Positions 1 through 5,083 of a stretch of DNA of 5,083 bases are shown piece by piece; position 1 is the stretch's first letter; every line of letters begins with the position of its first letter. The position numbers and the translations under genes are program-made. Origin of the DNA: an uncultured Flavobacteriaceae bacterium (GTDB lineage: Bacteria; Bacteroidota; Bacteroidia; Flavobacteriales; Flavobacteriaceae); assembly GCA_913052425.1 (NCBI GenBank), contig CAJXEG010000108.1, positions 1 to 5,083 of the forward strand, given 5' to 3'. The notes under the pieces were generated by a model that was given only the letters and a program-made list of their open reading frames with translations, had not been told where the DNA came from and searched no databases.

Positions 1-130
1 AGGAGTTTAACAAACTGCCCAAAGCCAATCCGCCCAAGCCTAAAGTACAATCTTTTAGGAAGTGTCTTCTGCTGTTGAATTGTGCCTCAACAGTTCTTTG
101 CTCTGCTAATAATTTCTTTATTTTATCCAT
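1..130 (-). CDS. DUF1501 domain protein, N-terminal 43 residues (partial)
   Basis: This gene starts at the ATG complementary to 128-130 and runs off the left edge, so only 43 residues are visible. They contain a twin-arginine signal: the motif S-R-R-H-F-L-K at residues 20-26 matches the Tat consensus, and a Gly/Leu/Ala-rich hydrophobic stretch follows (about 29-42). The short polar lead before RRHFLK and the downstream position relative to a PSD1 gene are typical of DUF1501 proteins (sulfatase/alkaline-phosphatase-like fold, function unsettled). The DUF1501 core itself lies outside the window, so the assignment is an inference from the leader and the partner gene. The ATG lies inside the end of the PSD1 gene, with an 8-base overlap (ATGGATAA, 123-130), which suggests translational coupling. 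The product would be exported folded to the periplasm. Another Tat-exported protein is possible but less likely. Confidence 0.8.
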   Translation of the reverse strand, partial: MDKIKKLLAEQRTVEAQFNSRRHFLKDCTLGLGGLALGSLLNS

Positions 131-2864
131 GGGTGAGAAATTCGTCTAAATTCATAATGGCATTGGCAATGATGGCCAAGGATGCTGTTTTAACATCGGT
201 ATGCTGATCCAACCCAAAAAAATCTTCCAATTGATCGGGATCGTTTTCAAAAGTCAACTTGGCTTCTTCGTATAGGTTTAACAAGTCTTTGAGTTTGTCT
301 TCATCGGCTTCTCTGAGTGTAGCTTTTTGGTACATCTCGAGGATGGCGGTTTTACTTTCTTTGTTTTGGTGTGCTTTGGCCAAATTCATGGCCGCCTCCA
401 AATAAACAGGGTCGTTCATGGTTACCAAAGCTTGTAGCGGAGTGTTGGTAGGAGATCGCCTTACCAAACAAACTTCCCTACTTCCTGCATCGAAAGTGAT
501 CATGGAGGGATAAGGGCTGGTTCGTTTTAAATAAGTATAAATACCCCTTCTATATCGGTCTTCTCCTTCACTGGTTTTCCATAGATTGCCTAAGTAAACA
601 TGTTCCCAAATACCGTCAGGCTGAGGAGGCATAACACCCGGGCCATACATTTTATCGCTCAACAATCCTGAAACGTATAGGGCTTGATCTCTGATTTCCT
701 CCGCGGTCAATCTCAAGCGAGGGCCTCTGGCATAGAAAACATTGTTGGCGTCAATGGCCAATTTCTCCTGACTTATTAAAGAACTTTGGCGGTAGGTGGC
801 AGACATTAATAAGGTTTTGATCAGTTTTTTAACACTCCAGTTCATGGAATGCATCAACTCATAAGACAACCAGTCCAGCAGTGCCGGATGCGAAGGAGGG
901 TCGGCCATGGTGCCCATGTCTTCCAGGGTGGAGACCAAACCTTTTCCAAAAATCTGATACCAAACCCGATTGACCAGGGTTCGAGCAGTAAGCGGGTTTT
1001 TCATATCCACCAACCACTTGGCAAATCCCAAACGATTGTTTTCCCATCGGTTTTCCCAAGGATTAAGCGTTTGAGGAACTCCGGTCTGTACCTCCTCCGT
1101 TTTGACCATCCAATTGCCCCGATCAAAAACATGGGTTTTTCTTTTCATGTGGTCGGGGTTTTCGACCATAACAGGAGTGACATCTCCTTTGATGTTCAAC
1201 ACTTCATTTAAGTTTTTGCGAACCGCGGTATAACCGGGTTTTCCTCTGCCGGGGAGTTCGGGCACGAATGCAATCCAATGGATGAGTACGTGCTCTTTTT
1301 TTAACGTCTGGTCTTGGGTCTGAAGTTGAACATATAAATCAAATGCTTCTGTTTCCTTACTGATATCAATAGAGGTAATGATCTGCCCCTGACGATCCCC
1401 ATAAAAATTTTTGCCTTTTTTTGAAATCTTAAATTTTCCAATGATTTCCCCATTGAACCCATTTTTACGAAAGACCAATGTGGAACGATCGGTCTTTCCG
1501 ACAAACTTTAGGTAGAGCTTTTGGTAACCCAGTGGATTTACATTTTTAATAGAAGCGACCCCTCCTTTTCTTAATCCCAAATTAGGGCCGGAAACAAAGC
1601 CATTATCGATGACTTTAAAGTGATGAGCAGCATAGTTGGGTTCTTTAAACAGTATAAAGTCCTTAAAAAGCTTTTGTTTTTTGGGATCGGCATGAGTAGC
1701 TACCCAATCCAATACATTGTTGATTTTTTGAAGTTCCTCCGGCTTGTAGTCAATCAGGTTGGGAGATTCATCGGGAATGTCCTCATCGCTGGTATTGTTG
1801 AAAAAAGCCATGACATTGTAATACTCTTTATGTCTAAAAGGGTCATAGGGATGGCTATGGCACTGCACACAACTCATGGTGGTACTTTGCCATACGTCGA
1901 AAGTGGTGTTGACACGGTCAATAACCGCGGCGACTCTAAACTCCTCGTCATCCGTTCCTCCCTCGTCATTGTTCATGGTATTGCGATGGAAAGCAGTTGC
2001 AATCAATTGATCGGCCGTTGGTTCGGGCAAGAGATCTCCGGCCAATTGTTCAGTGGTGAATTGGTCATAGGGCAAATCGCGATTCAGTGCCTTGATGACC
2101 CAATCGCGATAATGCCAAATGGTTCTTCCCGGATCTTTTTCAAATCCCATGGTATCGGCATAGCGGGCCAAATCCAACCACCAACTGGCCCATTTTTCAC
2201 CATAGGCATCGGAGGTAAATAAGCTATCAACATAGTTTTCGTAGGTGATCTCTCCGCTGACAAAACTTTGAAAAAGATTTGTATCGGGAGGCAAACCTGT
2301 GATGTCAAAAGCCAATCGTCTTGCAATGATGTTTTTTCGTGCAGGAGAATTGGGTAAAAGGTCCTTCTCCTCCATTCTGGCCGCAATAAAATGATCAATG
2401 GAGTTGGCGATAAAGTCTTTTTCTTCAAAAACCGGGGCTACTTTGGGTAATTCGGTTTTTTCAACAGGCAGGTAAGCCCAGTGGGTGCCCCATTGGGCGC
2501 CCTGTTCGATCCAATCGGTAAGGGTTTTGATTTCATCTGCTGATAATGGGGTCTTTTGGTAAGGCATTCTCAGCTCGGGATCAGTATGGTGCAACCTTTG
2601 GATCAACTCACTCCTTCGGGCACTCCCGGGAATAATGGCGGGTTTTCCCGATTCGGTTGCCCCCATGGCTTCGGATTCAAACAAAACACTAAATCCACCG
2701 TTTTTCTTTACCCCCCCATGACAAGAGATACAGTGTTTGTTGAGAATGGGTTTGACTTCGGTAGCAAAATCAACTTGATGATCCGGTTTTAAACTCAAAA
2801 CAAGAAATCCTATGAGTACCAAAATTACAGCCAATACAACCCCTACTCTTTTCTCTCTAATCAT
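123..2864 (-). CDS. PSD1 protein: planctomycete cytochrome c domain, DUF1549 and DUF1553
   Basis: A 913-residue envelope protein, numbered here from the ATG at 2864. The basic start MIREKR is followed by a membrane segment at about 7-25 that acts as signal or anchor. A PSCyt1 cytochrome c domain (about 32-123) carries the heme site CISCH at 45-49, with Met100 in an M-P motif as a possible axial ligand. DUF1549 (about 155-358) has the family signatures YRDWVI, QLAGDLLP and a second CxxCH, CVQCH at 332-336. An insert at about 413-536 looks like a CBM6-type beta-sandwich. DUF1553 (about 611-868) has LVNRVW, RLTAEEIRDQ and TNTPLQALVTMNDP. The family's reaction is not established; paired with DUF1501 it is often linked to polysaccharide use. 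The open frame extends to a GTG at 2915. I prefer the ATG because the 17 extra residues add nothing recognisable and their DNA resembles intergenic sequence. No frameshift or truncation is seen, and the length is normal for the family. Confidence 0.93.
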   Translation of the reverse strand: MIREKRVGVVLAVILVLIGFLVLSLKPDHQVDFATEVKPILNKHCISCHGGVKKNGGFSVLFESEAMGATESGKPAIIPGSARRSELIQRLHHTDPELRMPYQKTPLSADEIKTLTDWIEQGAQWGTHWAYLPVEKTELPKVAPVFEEKDFIANSIDHFIAARMEEKDLLPNSPARKNIIARRLAFDITGLPPDTNLFQSFVSGEITYENYVDSLFTSDAYGEKWASWWLDLARYADTMGFEKDPGRTIWHYRDWVIKALNRDLPYDQFTTEQLAGDLLPEPTADQLIATAFHRNTMNNDEGGTDDEEFRVAAVIDRVNTTFDVWQSTTMSCVQCHSHPYDPFRHKEYYNVMAFFNNTSDEDIPDESPNLIDYKPEELQKINNVLDWVATHADPKKQKLFKDFILFKEPNYAAHHFKVIDNGFVSGPNLGLRKGGVASIKNVNPLGYQKLYLKFVGKTDRSTLVFRKNGFNGEIIGKFKISKKGKNFYGDRQGQIITSIDISKETEAFDLYVQLQTQDQTLKKEHVLIHWIAFVPELPGRGKPGYTAVRKNLNEVLNIKGDVTPVMVENPDHMKRKTHVFDRGNWMVKTEEVQTGVPQTLNPWENRWENNRLGFAKWLVDMKNPLTARTLVNRVWYQIFGKGLVSTLEDMGTMADPPSHPALLDWLSYELMHSMNWSVKKLIKTLLMSATYRQSSLISQEKLAIDANNVFYARGPRLRLTAEEIRDQALYVSGLLSDKMYGPGVMPPQPDGIWEHVYLGNLWKTSEGEDRYRRGIYTYLKRTSPYPSMITFDAGSREVCLVRRSPTNTPLQALVTMNDPVYLEAAMNLAKAHQNKESKTAILEMYQKATLREADEDKLKDLLNLYEEAKLTFENDPDQLEDFFGLDQHTDVKTASLAIIANAIMNLDEFLTHG

Positions 2865-3014
2865 CAAAATTCTTTGAACTAACTCTATTATATTGTACAA
2901 TTTAAAATTGATCACACCTTAAGAACCTTAATTTTTTATTCTTTAAAAATTTTGAGGGTAACCATCATAAAGTCAACCAGTCATTAATTTTTATTTCATT
3001 GAAATTAAAAAAAT
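2865..3014 (-). promoter_or_regulatory. AT-rich leader between the Kazal and PSD1 genes, likely promoter region
   Basis: About 150 very AT-rich bases separate the two gene clusters, much more than at any other junction here, so the PSD1/DUF1501 pair may have its own promoter. Reading on the minus strand it holds a CCTTAA-type direct repeat with 9-base period (plus-strand 2917-2922 and 2926-2931), a 10-base palindrome ATTGTACAAT (2892-2901) and, overlapping it, a TATAAT-like hexamer ending about 23 bases before the ATG. No good copy of the Bacteroidota promoter (TTTG, about 19 bases, TAnnTTTG) is found, so the start site is not located. If the GTG at 2915 were the true start, part of this region would be coding. 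Confidence 0.4.
2889..2901. repeat. TATATTGTACA motif with palindromic ATTGTACAAT, copy 1
   Basis: The 11 bases TATATTGTACA (2889-2899, plus strand) recur at 4963-4973 in the opposite orientation. Here they overlap a perfect 10-base palindrome, ATTGTACAAT (2892-2901). The site lies about 25 bases upstream of the preferred PSD1 start. A dimeric regulator site is one possible reading; chance similarity in AT-rich DNA is another. Confidence 0.3.
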
Positions 3015-3233
3015 TTAATTTTCATCGCAACTCCCCTCTGTCCATGATTTAACACCGGAGGCTTCGGCCACACAATCATTTCCATAGGTGATTCCGTCAC
3101 AACCACAAACGGGCATATATTCTTTGGTGCAAGGAATATTCTGATTTGGTCCCTTGCATTTATCTTGTGAGCTTGTTTTTTTACAACCCAGAGTAAAAAA
3201 TACAAGTAATAGACTCAATAATTTTATTTTCAT
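3015..3233 (-). CDS. Kazal-type serine protease inhibitor domain lipoprotein
   Basis: A 72-residue protein with a lipoprotein signal peptide (MKIKLL, then a hydrophobic run) ending in the lipobox T-L-G-C, with the lipidated Cys at 17. After a short linker comes one Kazal domain (about 26-69). Its six cysteines are C26, C35, C43, C45, C54 and C69. The spacings C35-x7-C43 and C43-x10-C54 and the signatures PVCGCDG and TYGNDC are those of bacterial Kazal domains, in which a Cys within CGC appears to replace the usual fifth Cys. By family rule the reactive P1 residue is the second after C35, here Lys37, which predicts action on trypsin-like proteases. The lipid anchor would place it in the envelope facing the periplasm or the outside. 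The ATG at 3233 lies two bases after the DUF1080 stop; a GTG at 3239 would overlap that stop by 4 bases and add only Met-Ile. Both starts imply co-translation with DUF1080. Confidence 0.9.
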   Translation of the reverse strand: MKIKLLSLLLVFFTLGCKKTSSQDKCKGPNQNIPCTKEYMPVCGCDGITYGNDCVAEASGVKSWTEGSCDEN

Positions 3234-3235
3234 AA

Positions 3236-3934
3236 TCACTTAAGTTCTTTTAAACTTAAGTTTTTCCAACGTATTTTTTTGTTGGCTTTCATTTTTTTCT
3301 TGCCAATGCCGTGAAGCTGAAGTGCGATGTAACCATTATCGGTCAGATCGTCATAGACATCACCAACCATCACACCATTGACCCATGACTGAATGTGGTT
3401 GTCTTTTACCCTGACCTTAAAGTGATTCCACTCCAAAGGCATAAAAGCAGCTTTAACCTTTTGGTTGATTCCCGGTGTGTGGAGAAACCCTCTTCCAGCT
3501 TCTTCATATATGGCTCCGCTCCAGGCTCTGAAGGTAGGATCGATTTCGATTTGATAGCCCCAAAAAACCCCGGCCTTGCGGCGAATGTATTTAAGACTCT
3601 TTTCACCTTCCTCATCGAAACGTCCTCCCCAACGAATGGTTTCGGTATCTTCCCTGTATATATTGCTTCGGATCTGAACCCCGGAGTTTAGAACCGTATC
3701 AAGTTTGACATCAAATTCCAATTCAAAATTTTGGTATTTTTTTTCGGTATGTAAAAAGGTATTGGGTAAGCCCATGACGGCCTCTGCCACAATGCATTCA
3801 TTTTCTACATAAAACTTTCCTCCACCATAATTGACCCAACCATCGAGGTTGGAACCGTTAAATATTTCGGAATCATTATTTTGACAAGAAAAAAATAAGG
3901 TTAAGATTAATAGAAGATAAGTGAATTTGTTCAT
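3236..3934 (-). CDS. DUF1080 / 3-keto-disaccharide hydrolase family lipoprotein
   Basis: A 232-residue protein. The ATG at 3934 gives a clean lipoprotein signal (MNKFTYLLL..., lipobox F-F-S-C, Cys17). The longer open frame from 4030 begins inside the upstream gene and would bury this signal, so it is rejected. The mature part is a single concanavalin-like DUF1080 domain (PF06439): the entry motif IFNGSNLDGW (24-33), the strand NFELEFDVKL (69-78), NSGVQIRS (83-90), GYQIEID (126-132), the WSGAIYE segment (138-144), EWNHFKVRV (168-176), the WVNG turn (184-187) and GYIALQLHG (201-209). This is the usual order and length for one domain. Family members act on 3-keto-glycosides or are of unknown activity; the substrate cannot be told here. 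It starts 23 bases after the desaturase-family stop and is coupled to the Kazal gene, so the three are likely one transcript. Confidence 0.92.
   Translation of the reverse strand: MNKFTYLLLILTLFFSCQNNDSEIFNGSNLDGWVNYGGGKFYVENECIVAEAVMGLPNTFLHTEKKYQNFELEFDVKLDTVLNSGVQIRSNIYREDTETIRWGGRFDEEGEKSLKYIRRKAGVFWGYQIEIDPTFRAWSGAIYEEAGRGFLHTPGINQKVKAAFMPLEWNHFKVRVKDNHIQSWVNGVMVGDVYDDLTDNGYIALQLHGIGKKKMKANKKIRWKNLSLKELK
3238..3261 (-). other. Perfect 9-bp inverted repeat at the DUF1080/Kazal junction
   Basis: ACTTAAGTT (3238-3246) and AACTTAAGT (3253-3261) are exact reverse complements separated by six bases. In the minus-strand transcript the hairpin covers the last codons of DUF1080 up to its stop and ends about five bases before the Kazal ATG. 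No U tract follows, so it is not a standard terminator. It could tune re-initiation at the Kazal start or RNA stability. Part of the symmetry comes from repeated Leu-Ser-Leu-Lys and Leu-Lys codons, so chance cannot be excluded. Confidence 0.45.
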
Positions 3935-3957
3935 TTTTTGATTGTGTTTTATGGTTG

Positions 3958-4947
3958 CTATTTTTGGACTTGTGCCAGATACTCGTCTCGAATCATTTTG
4001 GCTGTCCTGTGGTTTCCGTTGTGATCCCAACCGGGAGGGAGAAAGATATAGGCCAATTTATTTATTAGACCGGGGGCGCGTACAACATCCTTAAACAATG
4101 CAATAAACTCGCCAAAATAGACGTCGATAAAGTTACCTGAATTGATTTTTCGGGTAATGCCGTATTCAATATCTATGTCTTTTTGCTCCTCTTGATAGGT
4201 TTTAAAGACCTTATCCCAAATGTTGAGCAGATTGCAATAATTGGTATCGATATACAATGGATTTCGAGCATGATGCACCCTGTGGTGGGATGGAGTTAAA
4301 ATGAATTTGTTGAGAAAACCCATCCTACTGTTTTTTATCAGATTTTCTCCGGCATGAATAAAAGTTCCGTAGGTGCCATCCACAAACATGATGACAAACA
4401 AAAGGGCAGGATGGACACCCATCAGAATGCATATGGAGGTACGGATCAGATCAGCATAGGGGGCTTCCAAAAAGAAATGAGCATGCGCCACACTTAAATT
4501 CATCTCCTCGGGGGTATGATGGGTAGCGTGAAAACACCAAAATAGGCGAACCTTATGCCCTAAATAATGATATACAAAATGGGCAAACTCCCAGATGATG
4601 TAGGCATAGATAAACCAATACCAGGTCATTGAGGTCTGAAAAGGAGCGTATACTTGAAAAAGCCCTATGCAGATGGTAGTCATGGCAATGGCAATGAAGC
4701 GACCCACAAAACGATTGAATACATAGATCAAAAACATGGTTTGATAGACTTTAGTCTGAGGGTTTTTCTGAATTATACCCATCACAAATTCAAATACCAA
4801 AAGCAAAGGCAAAATGGGCTGTATGATGGCCACAATACCGTCATAGGTTAAAAAAGAGGCATAATCACCACTATTGAGGATTTGAAAAAAATTTGTGATG
4901 TCAAAAAGGTTGACAATCTCATTCCAAAAAGGTTCAAAAATCTCCAT
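3958..4947 (-). CDS. Fatty acid hydroxylase / sterol desaturase superfamily membrane protein
   Basis: A 329-residue integral membrane di-iron oxygenase (PF04116 type). Likely membrane segments lie at about 38-59, 70-97, 109-126 and 168-190. The histidine clusters that bind the two irons are complete: H127-x3-H131 (HYLGH), H140-x2-H143-H144 (HATHH) followed by the conserved N150, H198 after the last membrane segment, and HHRVHH at 221-226. The segment TPSHHRVHHARN, then YIDTNY and NIWDKVF (218-248), is the strongest signature of the family. A soluble tail of about 80 residues with no recognised domain follows. Members hydroxylate or desaturate lipids (fatty acids, sterols, carotenoids, alkylglycerols); the substrate cannot be assigned, and sterols are unlikely in a typical bacterium. 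The ATG at 4947 is the first good start, with a 136-base leader before the window edge. It is the first gene of the three-gene cluster; the next gene starts 23 bases after its TAG stop. Confidence 0.92.
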   Translation of the reverse strand: MEIFEPFWNEIVNLFDITNFFQILNSGDYASFLTYDGIVAIIQPILPLLLVFEFVMGIIQKNPQTKVYQTMFLIYVFNRFVGRFIAIAMTTICIGLFQVYAPFQTSMTWYWFIYAYIIWEFAHFVYHYLGHKVRLFWCFHATHHTPEEMNLSVAHAHFFLEAPYADLIRTSICILMGVHPALLFVIMFVDGTYGTFIHAGENLIKNSRMGFLNKFILTPSHHRVHHARNPLYIDTNYCNLLNIWDKVFKTYQEEQKDIDIEYGITRKINSGNFIDVYFGEFIALFKDVVRAPGLINKLAYIFLPPGWDHNGNHRTAKMIRDEYLAQVQK

Positions 4948-4962
4948 CCATTTGCAGTTAAA

Positions 4963-4973
4963 TGTACAATATA
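4963..4973 (-). repeat. TATATTGTACA motif, copy 2
   Basis: On the minus strand this reads TATATTGTACA, identical over 11 bases to the plus-strand site at 2889-2899. It lies 16-26 bases upstream of the desaturase-family ATG, where a promoter or operator could be. Only the inner TGTACA is palindromic here. Confidence 0.3.
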
Positions 4974-5035
4974 GAAATTTTTCTAAAAAAATTGACTGAC
5001 AATAATCAATGAGCTTTAAGCGGTGTTAAAAAAAA

Positions 5036-5065
5036 TTTGACCAAACCATCTTTTTTATATCTTTC
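5036..5065 (+). promoter_or_regulatory. Possible Bacteroidota-type promoter pointing out of the window
   Basis: On the plus strand TTTG (5036-5039) is followed after 18 bases by TATCTTTC (5058-5065). This matches the Bacteroidota housekeeping pattern TTTG / TAnnTTTG except for the last base and a spacer about one base short. It would drive a divergent gene to the right of the window, of which nothing is visible. AT-rich intergenic DNA gives such near matches often. Confidence 0.3.
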
Positions 5066-5083
5066 AGTTTATAAAAAAACAAA

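Noticed and set aside
849..1211. 120-residue plus-strand open frame inside the PSD1 gene
   Set aside because: It lies opposite the DUF1553 part of PSD1, with no family signature or plausible start context.
1620..2222. 200-residue plus-strand open frame inside the PSD1 gene
   Set aside because: It is opposite a strongly conserved coding region (DUF1549) in the other strand and its translation has no recognisable domain; it is a shadow frame.
2990..3014. Possible rho-independent terminator after the Kazal gene (ATTTC/GAAAT inverted repeat next to a T run)
   Set aside because: The stem is only about five AT-rich pairs, and on the minus strand the T run comes before the stem, not after it, so it would not work as a standard terminator.
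3005..3205. 66-residue minus-strand frame overlapping the Kazal gene
   Set aside because: It is a shifted reading of the Kazal gene; the cysteine pattern and lipobox occur only in the other frame.
3935..4030. N-terminal extension of the DUF1080 frame by 32 residues to 4030
   Set aside because: It begins inside the desaturase-family gene, is polar and unlike any leader, and would bury the lipoprotein signal that starts at the ATG at 3934.
4959..4966. TACATTTA on the minus strand as a -7 element for the desaturase-family gene
   Set aside because: It misses the final G, has no TTG at the right distance, and would put the transcript start almost on the ATG.

Overview
The window looks like a piece of a Bacteroidota chromosome, probably a marine or otherwise free-living flavobacterium or cytophaga-like species. 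This rests on AT-rich intergenic DNA, start codons without clear Shine-Dalgarno sequences, two short lipoprotein signal peptides, and a PSD1/DUF1501 gene pair typical of Bacteroidota, Planctomycetes and Verrucomicrobia. The assignment comes from gene content only. No rRNA, tRNA, CRISPR array, insertion sequence or prophage gene is visible.

All five genes lie on the minus strand, so they are transcribed from right to left. From the right edge: a 136-base leader; a fatty acid hydroxylase / sterol desaturase family membrane protein (4947-3958); a DUF1080 (3-keto-disaccharide hydrolase family) lipoprotein (3934-3236), 23 bases further on; and a 72-residue Kazal-type protease inhibitor lipoprotein (3233-3015), starting two bases after the DUF1080 stop. 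These three form one tight cluster. A gap of about 150 AT-rich bases follows. Next come a PSD1 protein (2864-123), with a planctomycete-type cytochrome c domain, DUF1549, a probable carbohydrate-binding insert and DUF1553, and then a DUF1501 protein whose start overlaps the PSD1 stop by 8 bases and which runs off the left edge.

Every product is predicted to act in or across the cell envelope: one polytopic membrane protein, two lipoproteins, one membrane-anchored c-type cytochrome and one Tat substrate. PSD1/DUF1501 pairs and DUF1080 proteins commonly occur near glycan-degradation genes, so a role in processing sugars outside the cytoplasm is a reasonable inference, but no substrate can be read from the sequence. 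The main points for a second look are the Kazal reactive loop, which resembles vertebrate pancreatic trypsin inhibitor; the hairpin at the DUF1080/Kazal junction; the TGTACA-centred motif shared by both upstream regions; and the beta-sandwich insert in the PSD1 protein. I see no clear evidence of a wholly new multi-gene system.
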